NCBI RefSeq assembly: GCF_000746525.1
Contig: NZ_CP009048.1
Span: 3,217,501-3,281,500, forward strand
From: Pseudomonas alkylphenolica
GTDB taxonomy: Bacteria > Pseudomonadota > Gammaproteobacteria > Pseudomonadales > Pseudomonadaceae
Reading direction: 5' to 3'
Length of the DNA: 64,000 bases
Part shown: positions 16,670-25,759 of the stretch, in pieces
How positions within the stretch are numbered: position 1 is the first letter of the stretch
Layout of the letters: the number at the start of each line of letters is the position of its first letter
Translations under genes and position numbers: made by a program
Notes under the pieces: model-generated
What the model saw: the letters and a program-made list of their open reading frames with translations, nothing else
What the model was told of the DNA's origin: nothing
Databases searched by the model: none

Positions 16670-17845
16670 TCAGATGCGCGCTAGCGCCTGGGCCAGGTCC
16701 GCGCGCAAATCTTCGACGTCTTCCACCCCTACCGACAGGCGCACCAGTCCATCGCCGATCCCCAGCTGCGCGCGGGTTTCGGCGGGGATGCTGGCATGGG
16801 TCATGATCGCCGGATGCTCGATCAGGCTCTCCACCCCGCCCAGGCTTTCGGCCAGGGCAAAGATGCGCACGCTTTCGAGAAAGCGCCGGGCGCCGGCCAG
16901 GTCGCTGTTGAGGTCCAGGGAAATCATCCCGCCGAAACCATGCATCTGCCGCCGTGCCAGACCATGCTGAGGGTGCGAGACCAGCCCTGGATAATAGACC
17001 CGCGCCACCTGCGGCTGGCGTTCCAGCCAGTGTGCCAGCTCCAGGGCATTGCTACAGTGGCGCTCCATGCGCAAGGCCAGGGTCTTCACCCCGCGCAAGG
17101 TGAGAAAGGCGTCGAACGGCCCGGCAATCGCGCCCACCGCATTCTGCAAAAAGCCCAGGCGTTCGGCCAGTTCGGGATTGCCGACTACGGCGATCCCGCC
17201 AATCACGTCGGAGTGGCCGTTGAGGTACTTGGTGGTCGAGTGCAGGACGATATCGAAACCCAGCTCCAGTGGCCGCTGCACCCAGGGGCTGGCGAAGGTG
17301 TTGTCGGCGACACAGAGAATGCCGCGCTGACGACAGATGTCGGCAACGGCGACCAGATCAGTCAATCTGAGCAAGGGGTTGCTGGGGGTCTCGACCCAGA
17401 CCATGCTCGTGTCGTCTTCCAATGCCGCCTCGAAAGCCTCCAGGTCGGTCAGGTCGACAAAGCTGAAACGATGCCCGGCACTCTGCCGCCGGACCTTGTC
17501 GAACAGACGGAACGTCCCCCCGTAGAGATCATTGCCAGAAACGATGTGCGAGCCAGCGTCGAGCAACTCGAGGACATTGGCAATGGTCGCCAGCCCCGAG
17601 GCGAACGCGAAGGCCTGGGTGCCGCCCTCAAGATCCGCCACGCAACGCTCCAAGGCCCAGCGCGTGGGATTGTGCGAGCGCCCGTAATCCAGGCCTTTGT
17701 GCACGCCGGGGCTCTGCTGGGCGTAAGTGGAGTTGGCATAGATCGGCGGCATCAAGGCCCCGGTGGACGGGTCCGGGGTTTGCCCGGCGTGGATCACGCG
17801 GGTGGCGAAGGCGCGTGGCGCGGTGGTTTCGTCGTGCTGGCTCAT
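16670..17845 (-). CDS. Cystathionine gamma-lyase/synthase family PLP enzyme
   Basis: 391-residue Cys/Met-metabolism PLP enzyme. The Schiff-base Lys lies in LHSTTKYLNGHSDV, and the family YGRSHNPTRWALE and ETPSNPLL motifs are present. It overlaps the upstream cystathionine beta-synthase gene by four bases (ATGA). That pairing indicates reverse transsulfuration: this enzyme would cleave cystathionine to cysteine, ammonia and 2-oxobutyrate, and could release H2S. Gamma-synthase activity cannot be excluded by sequence. Confidence 0.88.
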   Translation of the reverse strand: MSQHDETTAPRAFATRVIHAGQTPDPSTGALMPPIYANSTYAQQSPGVHKGLDYGRSHNPTRWALERCVADLEGGTQAFAFASGLATIANVLELLDAGSHIVSGNDLYGGTFRLFDKVRRQSAGHRFSFVDLTDLEAFEAALEDDTSMVWVETPSNPLLRLTDLVAVADICRQRGILCVADNTFASPWVQRPLELGFDIVLHSTTKYLNGHSDVIGGIAVVGNPELAERLGFLQNAVGAIAGPFDAFLTLRGVKTLALRMERHCSNALELAHWLERQPQVARVYYPGLVSHPQHGLARRQMHGFGGMISLDLNSDLAGARRFLESVRIFALAESLGGVESLIEHPAIMTHASIPAETRAQLGIGDGLVRLSVGVEDVEDLRADLAQALARI

Positions 17846-19218
17846 GGCAAGGACCTGCGCAGGTGGTTGAGCATGTCGACACGGGTAATCAGGCCATAGA
17901 AGCCCGAGGCGTCGGCGATGATCGCCACCAACCCACGGTCGAGTTCCGCTTGCAGTGTAGTCAGGCTGGCACTCGGCGGCAGGGTTTGCAGCTTGTCGGT
18001 CATGGCGCTGGCAACCGGCAGGCGAAAGTGTGTGGGGTCGGCGTGCATGCCGACGAGGATATCCGACTCGTCGATCACCCCGACCAACCGCTGGCCGTCT
18101 TCAAGCACCGGTAATTGCGAGACATCGGCCAGGCGCATGCGCTGGAACGCGGTGAGCAAGGTGTCGCCGGGGCCGACGCTGATCACCCGGCCATCCTCGA
18201 AGCGCCGGGCAATGAGGTCGCGTAAATCACCATAGTGCTTGAACTGCAGCAGGCCCTGGTCAGTCATCCACTGGTCGTTGTAAACCTTCGACAGATAACG
18301 GGTGCCGGTGTCGCAGACAAAGCTGACCACCCGTTTCGGTTCGGTCTGTTCGCGGCAATAGCGCAGTGCCGCCGCCAGCAAGGTCCCGGTCGAGGAGCCG
18401 CCGAGAATGCCTTCGGCACGCAGCAACTGGCGGGCATGATCGAAGCTGTCTTCATCGCTGATCGAGTAGGCCTGGCGCACGCTGGACAGATCGGCAATCG
18501 AGGGAATGAAATCCTCACCGATGCCCTCCACCGCCCAGGAACCGGGGGTGCCCAGGGCGCCGCTGCGGCTGTACTCGGCCACTACCGAGCCGACCGGGTC
18601 GGCCAGCACCATGGCCAGGTCCGGCTGCACCCGGCGAAAGAAGCGGGTCAAGCCGGTCAAGGTGCCCGCCGAGCCGACACCGACGACGATGGCATCCACG
18701 TCATGGTGCATCTGCGCCCAGATTTCCGGCGCCGTGCTGCACTCGTGGGCCAGCGGGTTGGCCGGGTTGTTGAACTGATCGGCGAAGAACGCCTCGGGGA
18801 TCTGCGTGGTCAGCCGCGCCGCCACGTCCTGGTAATACTCCGGATGCCCCTTGCCGACATCGGAGCGGGTGATATGCACTTCGGCGCCCATCGCCTTGAG
18901 GTGCAAGACCTTCTCGGTAGACATCTTGTCCGGCACCACCAGCACTACCCGGTAGCCTTTGGCCCGGCCGACCAGCGCCAAACCCAGACCGGTGTTGCCC
19001 GCGGTGGCTTCGACGATGGTGCCACCGGGCCGCAGCCGGCCATCGCGCTCGGCCGCATCGATCATGGCCAGGCCGATGCGGTCCTTGATCGAACCGCCGG
19101 GGTTCTGCGACTCGAGCTTGAGAAACAGGGTACAGGGGCCGGTATCGAAGCGGCTGACGCGGACCAGGGGCGTGTTGCCGATCAGTTCGAGTACGGCTGG
19201 GCGGGAATCGTTGGACAT
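17842..19218 (-). CDS. cbs: Cystathionine beta-synthase
   Basis: 458 residues. The N-terminal fold-type II PLP domain has the Lys in NPGGSIKDRIG and the ATAGNTGLGLAL phosphate loop. A C-terminal pair of CBS regulatory modules spans about residues 335-458. It condenses serine and homocysteine to cystathionine. ATG 19218 has GAGGTG five bases upstream, better than the longer frame. It is the first gene of a two-gene operon with the gamma-lyase, as in P. aeruginosa. Confidence 0.92.
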   Translation of the reverse strand: MSNDSRPAVLELIGNTPLVRVSRFDTGPCTLFLKLESQNPGGSIKDRIGLAMIDAAERDGRLRPGGTIVEATAGNTGLGLALVGRAKGYRVVLVVPDKMSTEKVLHLKAMGAEVHITRSDVGKGHPEYYQDVAARLTTQIPEAFFADQFNNPANPLAHECSTAPEIWAQMHHDVDAIVVGVGSAGTLTGLTRFFRRVQPDLAMVLADPVGSVVAEYSRSGALGTPGSWAVEGIGEDFIPSIADLSSVRQAYSISDEDSFDHARQLLRAEGILGGSSTGTLLAAALRYCREQTEPKRVVSFVCDTGTRYLSKVYNDQWMTDQGLLQFKHYGDLRDLIARRFEDGRVISVGPGDTLLTAFQRMRLADVSQLPVLEDGQRLVGVIDESDILVGMHADPTHFRLPVASAMTDKLQTLPPSASLTTLQAELDRGLVAIIADASGFYGLITRVDMLNHLRRSLP

Positions 19219-19431
19219 GGTGGCACCTCGCAACGGGAAGCGACCTGCGCCAGGTCAGCGCATCCGTCCCGGACAATGCTTCGTTTCGACCATAGGCCCG
19301 CTTGACGCCCACCGCAACCTCACCTGCCAAGGCACACCGAAAGCCAGGTGATAAATAAGGCAAACTGCTGGCCCCCCGCCACAACCTTCGTTGGCAAACT
19401 TGCTTTCCTTTCAACAGCTTAGGTTGACACT

Positions 19432-19761
19432 ATGCGGGCTTATGGATTGACCCTTGCAACGTTTTTTCTCGCCACTTTTGCCCTTGGTGCACAGGCCAAA
19501 GCACTCGGCAAGAATGATCGCTATGTGTGCAGTTGGGGATCGGATATCGCCGCTGGCGCACAACAGTCCAAGCTGTCTGGCGTGACCTTGTACTCGGCAC
19601 GCAAAAAGCTGCAGGTGCGCAAGTTCCCCAAACCGTGGATGCGCATGACCGCCATGGGCATCACCGAGCAAACCTACAACAGCCAGTCGCGGCTCAAGCC
19701 GGCAGCGATCAAACAGACCTACTACGAGCAGTGTGTCCAGCATGCGGTCGCGCAACGCTAG
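19432..19761 (+). CDS. Small exported protein of unknown function
   Basis: 109 residues with a cleavable signal peptide (LTLATFFLATFALGAQAKA). The mature part is basic, with two cysteines (near 33 and 102) that may form a disulfide. No domain recognised. It is monocistronic. Confidence 0.75.
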   Translation: MRAYGLTLATFFLATFALGAQAKALGKNDRYVCSWGSDIAAGAQQSKLSGVTLYSARKKLQVRKFPKPWMRMTAMGITEQTYNSQSRLKPAAIKQTYYEQCVQHAVAQR

Positions 19762-19813
19762 CGAATTGCCGCGTGTATGATCTTCAGCCTTTCTGTTTTG
19801 GGCGCATCAACGG

Positions 19814-20218
19814 ATGGATAGCACATCGACGTACCACGGCAGTTGCCTGTGTAGCGCCGTCACCTTTCGCATTGACGGGCCGATCAAGGCCGTTAGCCAT
19901 TGCCATTGCAGCCAATGCCGCAAGGCGCATGGTGCGGCCTTTGCCAGTTATGGCAGCGTGCCGGCTACAAGCCTGACGGTCTGCGACCCTGACCAGGCGA
20001 TACGCGTCTTCAAATCGTCGCCCAGTGTCAGTCGCAGCTTCTGTTCAACCTGTGGCACGAATCTGTTCTGGAGCGACGCGGCGGGCAAATTTGCCGATTG
20101 GGTCAGTGTCGCGCTGGGGACACTGGACACACCGTTCGAGCCTGTGCGGCACAAGCATGTGCATGTGCAGTCAGGATTGCGCTGGGTGGACGGCCCCCGC
20201 GATTGGACAAGCGCATAA
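19814..20218 (+). CDS. GFA-family (Mss4-like) zinc protein, second copy
   Basis: 134 residues. Cysteine pairs for zinc are visible in GSCLCSAVTF, CHCSQCRKAHG and FCSTCGTNLFW. It is a paralogue of the protein at 10693-11085 rather than a recent duplicate. Biochemical function unproven. Confidence 0.85.
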   Translation: MDSTSTYHGSCLCSAVTFRIDGPIKAVSHCHCSQCRKAHGAAFASYGSVPATSLTVCDPDQAIRVFKSSPSVSRSFCSTCGTNLFWSDAAGKFADWVSVALGTLDTPFEPVRHKHVHVQSGLRWVDGPRDWTSA

Positions 20219-20297
20219 AGCCCACCATACTGACTTGTCACTGCAAGCGAGCACGCTAGCAGCGCACCCAGGCTTATCTGCGTAATCAGGAGTTCCT

Positions 20298-20630
20298 ATG
20301 GCAGGATGGTTTGAGTTGAGTAACAGCAGTGACGGCCAGTTCCGCTTCGTTCTCAAGGCGGGCAATGGCGAGGTCATTCTTACCAGTGAGTTGTACAAGG
20401 CCAAGGCCTCTGCCGAAAGTGGCATTGCCTCGGTCCAGGCCAACAGCGGCACGGATGAGCGCTACGAAAAGAAAGAGGCCAGCAATGGCAAATTTCACTT
20501 CAACCTCAAAGCCGCCAACCACCAGATCATCGGCAGCAGCCAGATGTATGCCACCGCACAATCGCGTGATGCAGGCATTGCTTCAGTGAAAACCAACGGC
20601 AGCAGCAAGACGATCAAGGACAACACCTGA
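20298..20630 (+). CDS. yegP: YegP-family protein (two DUF1508 repeats)
   Basis: 110 residues consisting of two tandem DUF1508 modules. The first contains FELSNSSDGQFRFVLKAGNG and GIASVQANS, the second FHFNLKAANHQIIGSSQMY and GIASVKTNG. A clear AGGAG site precedes the ATG. Cytoplasmic; function unknown in the family. Confidence 0.88.
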   Translation: MAGWFELSNSSDGQFRFVLKAGNGEVILTSELYKAKASAESGIASVQANSGTDERYEKKEASNGKFHFNLKAANHQIIGSSQMYATAQSRDAGIASVKTNGSSKTIKDNT

Positions 20631-20695
20631 ACGCAAGGCTACCCTGTAAACGCCAACGGCGTGCAGTGACAGGGGAGCCTACTGCTCTCAGCGCT

Positions 20696-21424
20696 TCACG
20701 GCTTTTGCTCATCCCCCAACCAGTGCTGTTCCAGTTGTTTCAGACGACCATCCTGACGCATTTTCTCCAGCGCGCGTTGCCAACGCTGTACCCGTTGGCT
20801 GTCGGTTTGCGGCGAGAAGGCAATGTAGGCCCCCTGACGGGTCAACGGCATCTGATAACGTAACGGGCCAAGTCCGGCCTCACGGGCCTGGGCAGCCACA
20901 CTGAGATTATCGACGGCGACCAGATCAGCACGCCCCAGACGCAGCAGGCGCATCATCTGCTCGGGCGTTTCCACGCCATAAAGATTGTTCATCCCGTGCT
21001 CCTGCAAGTAACGATAGGCCTGCCATTTGCGCGGCACGACAATCTGTTTAAGGGCTGCGGCCTGCTGCAGGTCGCGCACTTCGAGCTGGCTATCTGGCGC
21101 CGCGTAAAGCGCGGTTTGCACCTCCATCAAGGGGCCTACCCACTGATAGCTGGCTTCGCGTTCGGGGCTGCGCAAGATGGTGAACACCGCGGTATCCGGG
21201 GCGCTGCTCGCTACGCGTAGCCCACGGCGCAAGGGCATCTGCTGGAGTACGATGACATCGCCACTCTGTTGACTGAGGCTGCGTACGACATCCACGGCAA
21301 ACCCGACCAACTCGTTACCCTGCTGGAAGTGCAAGGGCCGATGATTATCGGTGAGCAAGCGCAGCTCTCCAGCAAGCGCACTAACGGGCAAACAGGCCAG
21401 CAAACAGGCAGCAATCAGTTTCAT
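20696..21424 (-). CDS. Periplasmic solute-binding protein (SBP family 3-like)
   Basis: 242 residues with a signal peptide (MKLIAACLLACLPVSALA). The fold is that of ABC amino-acid binding proteins: LRLLTDNHRPLHFQQGNELVG at the start, and IAFSPQTDSQRVQRWQRALE near the end. The in-frame TTG at 21427 is less likely than the ATG at 21424. No ABC permease or ATPase genes are adjacent, so it may be an orphan sensor-like binding protein. Confidence 0.82.
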   Translation of the reverse strand: MKLIAACLLACLPVSALAGELRLLTDNHRPLHFQQGNELVGFAVDVVRSLSQQSGDVIVLQQMPLRRGLRVASSAPDTAVFTILRSPEREASYQWVGPLMEVQTALYAAPDSQLEVRDLQQAAALKQIVVPRKWQAYRYLQEHGMNNLYGVETPEQMMRLLRLGRADLVAVDNLSVAAQAREAGLGPLRYQMPLTRQGAYIAFSPQTDSQRVQRWQRALEKMRQDGRLKQLEQHWLGDEQKP

Positions 21425-21554
21425 CAATCTGGCTCGAGAATCAGGTCATAAAGCTTAGTATGCAGGCCTGATGTTCGTCTCAAAAATTTGATGGCACCTG
21501 GCCACTAACCGCTACACTGAACACTGCTATCCGGCTACCTTGGCAACCTCGATC

Positions 21555-22919
21555 ATGGCACTTGTGCGTTTGGCATCCTTGCCGTTCCTGTTGCTGGCAC
21601 CCAGCCTGCCCGCCCTCGCCTACGAATCCGACTTTCATTTCGGTCTGACCTACTGGCTGGCGATCCAGGCCGGCTTCGATCATCAACAGAGCCACGACAT
21701 CGCCCGCGGTGACGAACTCACCGACACAGGCCTGCTCGACGCCAAGCACGCGATCATCTGGCAGCTGTGCATCAAGCGCCAGGAAGACGCCAGCAAGCTC
21801 ACCCGCTACCTGCACTTTCGCGCCCAGAACCCGCCGCCGGCATTACCGCCCGCTCGGCCGGTGGACAACGCCGAGGTCTTTGCCCAGGGTCAGATCAACA
21901 GCGTGCTCGCCGAGCCGGATCACAGCCCGCAAGCGCATCTGCTCAAGCTCGGCCAGGCCCTGCATGGCTGGCAGGATTCGTTTTCTCACCATGGCGTGTC
22001 GGACCACCGCGCGCCCTGCCCTGAACAATGGGTCTGGACTCACGCGATCGATCGCGGTGGTGCGTTGAAGCATCAGGCCGACCGCACCTATGTCTATCCC
22101 TTTGACTGCCGTGAGGCGGCAAAATCGAGCTACGGCTTTCTGCGCCGCTATCGGCAAGCGATGAACCTGACAGCAACGGCCAAAGACTGGTCGGTATTGG
22201 AACCACAGGTGTTCGCCTTCTGCCAGTTGAAGACCAGAACCGCCAAGTCTCAATGGCTGCAAACCCACAGCGTGCCGCAGGCCCGAGCGATTGCCGGCAA
22301 CACCAGCCTGTCCGATGGTGAACAACGCTTTGGGGGGAGTCCCGCCATCGACTTGCGCCCGGCGCCCGCTCAGCAGCCGGTGACGCCAACCACTGTGCCT
22401 GACTACGAACGACAAACCACCGGCTGGCAGCTGGATGCCGAGGCCGATGCGCTGTTGCAATCGACACTGGGCAGCCTTGCGGTCAAGTCGTCACCGCAGG
22501 CCAGACAATGGGCCATGGCGTTTCTCCAGGCCTGGCTGACCAGCCCGCCAGAACAACTGCCACAGACTTTGGCGCCATTTTTTGGCGGCCGCCCGATGAC
22601 GCTCGCAGATCAATCCATCGACAGGTTGCTGCGCTTGCGCATGAGCGATCGCGGCCTGGCCGACGACGCTGAGTTTGCTCCGGAAAAATTCCTTGGCGAT
22701 GCGCAGGGCTTTATCACCGCCGACGATCAAACCTGGCGCTCATTGCTGGTACCGCCGCGGGCACAGGAATTACCGACGCTGGTGGGCAACGACAAGGACG
22801 ATGAGCTGTTCCTGATCGCCGTGCTCAGAAGCGCACCGAATGCCGTGTTGATCCTCAAGGCCAGGTCCGTGGAACAGGGCTATGCCGTCGAAGGCCTGGT
22901 GGTTCAGGTATTTCATTGA
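21555..22919 (+). CDS. Exported protein with His-rich phospholipase-C-like region
   Basis: 454 residues with a signal peptide (ending ALPALA-YESD). A His/Asp-rich stretch, ALHGWQDSFSHHGVSDHR (near residue 145), recalls the metal sites of zinc-dependent phospholipase C/S1-P1 nuclease folds, but I could not assign a family. I use the ATG at 21555 rather than the TTG at 21540; neither has a strong ribosome site. Envelope location is inferred; activity unknown. Confidence 0.7.
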   Translation: MALVRLASLPFLLLAPSLPALAYESDFHFGLTYWLAIQAGFDHQQSHDIARGDELTDTGLLDAKHAIIWQLCIKRQEDASKLTRYLHFRAQNPPPALPPARPVDNAEVFAQGQINSVLAEPDHSPQAHLLKLGQALHGWQDSFSHHGVSDHRAPCPEQWVWTHAIDRGGALKHQADRTYVYPFDCREAAKSSYGFLRRYRQAMNLTATAKDWSVLEPQVFAFCQLKTRTAKSQWLQTHSVPQARAIAGNTSLSDGEQRFGGSPAIDLRPAPAQQPVTPTTVPDYERQTTGWQLDAEADALLQSTLGSLAVKSSPQARQWAMAFLQAWLTSPPEQLPQTLAPFFGGRPMTLADQSIDRLLRLRMSDRGLADDAEFAPEKFLGDAQGFITADDQTWRSLLVPPRAQELPTLVGNDKDDELFLIAVLRSAPNAVLILKARSVEQGYAVEGLVVQVFH

Positions 22920-23094
22920 GTTGTGCGCTCAGCCATGCCGACGATTGCCTTTTGTCCAAGGCCGGGCCTATAGTCGCAGCCGGCGTCATCCACGCCACCC
23001 GTCCGCGGAAAGGGCTGCGCCCAGGACAGCACTCCAGGAATTCTCACTACGACTCCCGGCCTGACAGCGGACAAGGCTCGCACAAGGAGTTCGT

Positions 23095-24360
23095 ATGTCT
23101 GCTCGACTGTCGTCGCCGTCCTATGATGGCCGCATCAACCTTGAACAACAGCGCAAGCGCGCCAAGGAACTGCTCCAGCGCCTGAGCTCGGGCACAGCGC
23201 CTGAACAACTGGCGCAACTGCAATCCTCGCCCCTCACACCACGTCTGGCTGATGCCCAATGGCTGATTGCCCGCGATCTGGGGTTTGCCAGCTGGCCCAA
23301 ACTCAAGGCGCATATCGACGCCATCGACTTTGCCGCACGCCACCCTCAGTTCGTCGCCGACGATGAAGCCCGCACCCAGCATTGGCGCTGTGGCAATGAC
23401 ATCGAGCACAGCTTGCACCTGGCCGGTTTTACCGGCGCGTTTCACATGTTCACCGATCCACTGTGCATGGGCCCGGTACGCGACCTGCCGAGCGAGCAAT
23501 ATCAGGCGATGCGCATCGACTACATCAGCCAGGCCTACGCTCTTGACCGCGAGCAAGTGCAGCGCAAGATGTTCGATGAATACAGTCACCTGCCGTTAAT
23601 GGGCGATTGTCCGCGGGCCGTACTCTGGTGCGAAGCGGACGCCTACGATCAACTGTTTCTGATTCGCCTGCTTTCGAGCCTGGAGCAGTTGCCACAACGC
23701 CTGGAAGTGATCCAGATCGGCGACATGCCCGGTGTCCAGCGTTTTATCGGCATCGGCCAGCTGGCGCCGGATGTACTGGCCTGGCTATGGCCGCAACGCC
23801 AGGCGGTCAGCGAACCGATGTTGCAACTGGCGCGACAGGCCTGGACGGCGTACTGCGCACCGTCCCCCGAAACCTGGGCGCAACTGGCACACCGCCAGGA
23901 CCTTGCCCTGCCCTTCCTGGCGCGTGCCCTGTTACGACAGTTGCAGGAATTACCCGGACTGGGTGATGGGCTGTCGCTGAGCGAGCGCCTGTCATTGCAG
24001 ATAATTGGCGAGTTTGGCGAAGTCCCCTTCGGACGGGTATTTGCCGAACTGATGGCCAAGCGTGAGCCGCTGCCGTATCTGGGCGACATGATGTTTCATG
24101 CGTTGTTGCGACCGTTGATTGATTCGCCGACTCCGTTGATCGCCGAAGCCCGGGCAGACCTGGAATGGATTAAACGGCCACTGACGTTGACGGCCTTGGG
24201 CGAGCAGGTATTGGCAGGGCTGGCTTACTGGCTGGATCAGCACGCGCCCGAGCGCTGGGTCGGCGGTGTGCGCCTGCTGGCCGGGCAAGGACATTGGGCA
24301 CTGGACAAGAACCTCTGGCCGGTGTGGCGAGCTTGTGGGAGCGGGCTTGCCCCGCGATAG
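23095..24360 (+). CDS. DUF1835-domain protein with a REP-encoded C-terminus
   Basis: 421 residues. An N-terminal helical region of about 85 residues precedes a DUF1835-like domain (LHLAGFTGAFHMFTDPLCMGPV, FDEYSHL, RAVLWCEADAYDQLFLIRLLS). The final eight codons (CGSGLAPR) and the stop are REP sequence, so the original terminus has been replaced or extended. No catalytic assignment is possible. Confidence 0.78.
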   Translation: MSARLSSPSYDGRINLEQQRKRAKELLQRLSSGTAPEQLAQLQSSPLTPRLADAQWLIARDLGFASWPKLKAHIDAIDFAARHPQFVADDEARTQHWRCGNDIEHSLHLAGFTGAFHMFTDPLCMGPVRDLPSEQYQAMRIDYISQAYALDREQVQRKMFDEYSHLPLMGDCPRAVLWCEADAYDQLFLIRLLSSLEQLPQRLEVIQIGDMPGVQRFIGIGQLAPDVLAWLWPQRQAVSEPMLQLARQAWTAYCAPSPETWAQLAHRQDLALPFLARALLRQLQELPGLGDGLSLSERLSLQIIGEFGEVPFGRVFAELMAKREPLPYLGDMMFHALLRPLIDSPTPLIAEARADLEWIKRPLTLTALGEQVLAGLAYWLDQHAPERWVGGVRLLAGQGHWALDKNLWPVWRACGSGLAPR

Positions 24361-24405
24361 CGGCTTGTCAGTCACATAGCATCGCGGGGCAAGCCCGCTC
24401 CCACC
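24335..24405. repeat. REP pair overlapping the end of a coding region
   Basis: Inverted REP cores separated by about 23 bases. The left arm encodes the last codons of the DUF1835-domain gene. Confidence 0.9.
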
Positions 24406-24412
24406 GAAGGAT

Positions 24413-25180
24413 TCAAACTGGCGCTTGCCGTGGAACCAACGTGACCCAGTAACGGCTACGCGATTGCACGGTCAGCGGCAAACTGGCAGCCAGCAAGGCA
24501 AGGATCCGGTCGGTGTCGTTCAACTGGAAAGTGCCGGTGACCTTCAGCGACTCCAGCCCCGGCTCCCAGTGCAGGATGCCCGGACGATAGCGGGCGACTT
24601 CACGCAGGAACAGACCCAAGGACTGCTTGTTGACACTCAGCACACCGTCACGCCAGTCAGGCATATGCGGATCGAAGCGCCCCATGGCGCCGCTGCCATC
24701 GGCATACAGGGTCAGTTGATCGCCGTAATCCAGCGCCAGTTCCACGCCCTGCACCGGCTGCACCCTCACCGTGCCAGAGAGCACCGAAATCCGGCAGCTG
24801 TCGGCGTCGCGGCGCAGACTGATCTGCGCTTGCCCCGTACTCACCCGGCCCAGGTCGAAGTCGACGTCAATCGGCTGTGCGCGATTGACGCTGAGGGCAA
24901 TCTCGCCTTCGACCAGGGTCAATCGATGCTCAGCCATCTCCAGATCCACCGCAGTAGCGGTGTTCAGCTGCAGCAGGCTGCCATCGACCAGACGCACACC
25001 GCGCCGCTCGCCGACAGCAGTGCGCAAGTCTGCATACCACACCGCCAGCGGCGACTGCTGGCTGAGTAACCAGCCACCAGGCACCAGCATGGTCAAGGCC
25101 AGGCCACGCTTGAGCAAGGTGCGGCGATTGGCCCGCGCACAGGCCAGTGGCGGCAACTCGGGGCTACTCGTACGCTTCAT
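24413..25180 (-). CDS. FecR-family protein lacking its anti-sigma domain
   Basis: About 255 residues. A twin-arginine-like N-terminus and one membrane segment (RRTLLKRGLALTMLVPGGWLL) lead into the periplasmic FecR domain (DGSLLQLNTATAVDLE, VLSGTVRVQP) and a C-terminal STN-like region. The usual cytoplasmic DUF4880 helix of about 80 residues that binds the sigma factor is absent, and no FecI-type sigma or TonB receptor gene is adjacent. Neither the ATG at 25180 nor the TTG at 25189 has a ribosome site. Most likely a degraded or repurposed regulator. Confidence 0.72.
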   Translation of the reverse strand: MKRTSSPELPPLACARANRRTLLKRGLALTMLVPGGWLLSQQSPLAVWYADLRTAVGERRGVRLVDGSLLQLNTATAVDLEMAEHRLTLVEGEIALSVNRAQPIDVDFDLGRVSTGQAQISLRRDADSCRISVLSGTVRVQPVQGVELALDYGDQLTLYADGSGAMGRFDPHMPDWRDGVLSVNKQSLGLFLREVARYRPGILHWEPGLESLKVTGTFQLNDTDRILALLAASLPLTVQSRSRYWVTLVPRQAPV

Positions 25181-25236
25181 CGTTCGCAACGGACCACTGC
25201 TTCACTCATCAACGCGCCTGCACGGGAAAAGTACCA

Positions 25237-25255
25237 AATGAGATTGATACTATTT
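25237..25255. promoter_or_regulatory. Weak Fur-like box upstream of the fecR fragment
   Basis: AATGAGATTGATACTATTT shares 14 of 19 positions with typical Pseudomonas Fur boxes of the AATGAGAAT-NATTATCATT kind. It may be the relic promoter of an iron-uptake sigma/FecR system. Confidence 0.35.
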
Positions 25256-25347
25256 AATACCCTTGAGCAAGCCAAGTGCTATCAGCGGACCTGCACGCTT
25301 TATTTGATACCAGGCAGCGACGCCCCCACGCCGCTGCCGGCGGTGTA

Positions 25348-25683
25348 TCAACGCGTGGCCTGAAACCGCGGGCACTGTCCTTCGAGCCGATAACGCAGGG
25401 TTACCAGCTGCCCGGACGTATCTTCGTAGGTCATCAACATCGGCGCCGCTTCGCAGCCGCGGGCCATGGGGGTCTGTTCGATCAGCCGGGCGACATCGAT
25501 CGATGTGCCGTAGCGGTAGTCCTGAACAGCCGGGACGGTTTTGCCGGTTCTTGCCGCATAGGCCTGCACTGCCTGCTCATGGGCAACCAGACGCGCATCC
25601 TTCACTTCTGGTGCCGAGGCCAGCGCGCTCTGGCCGGTCAGCAGCACCAGGGCTGCCAGTACCAAACCTTGCTTGCGCTTCAT
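25348..25683 (-). CDS. Small periplasmic DUF2790-family protein
   Basis: 111 residues with signal peptide (LVLAALVLLTGQSALA). The DUF2790 core is VQDYRYGTSIDVARLIEQTP followed by CEAAPMLMTYEDTSGQLVTLRY. The family is common and multicopy in Pseudomonas, and no function is established. Confidence 0.82.
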   Translation of the reverse strand: MKRKQGLVLAALVLLTGQSALASAPEVKDARLVAHEQAVQAYAARTGKTVPAVQDYRYGTSIDVARLIEQTPMARGCEAAPMLMTYEDTSGQLVTLRYRLEGQCPRFQATR

Positions 25684-25759
25684 TTCGCCTTACCTCACAG
25701 GTGATGGAACGAACTACCGGGTCAAACAGTTCGAGCTTACGCCTGCTGGTGGCGACCGG

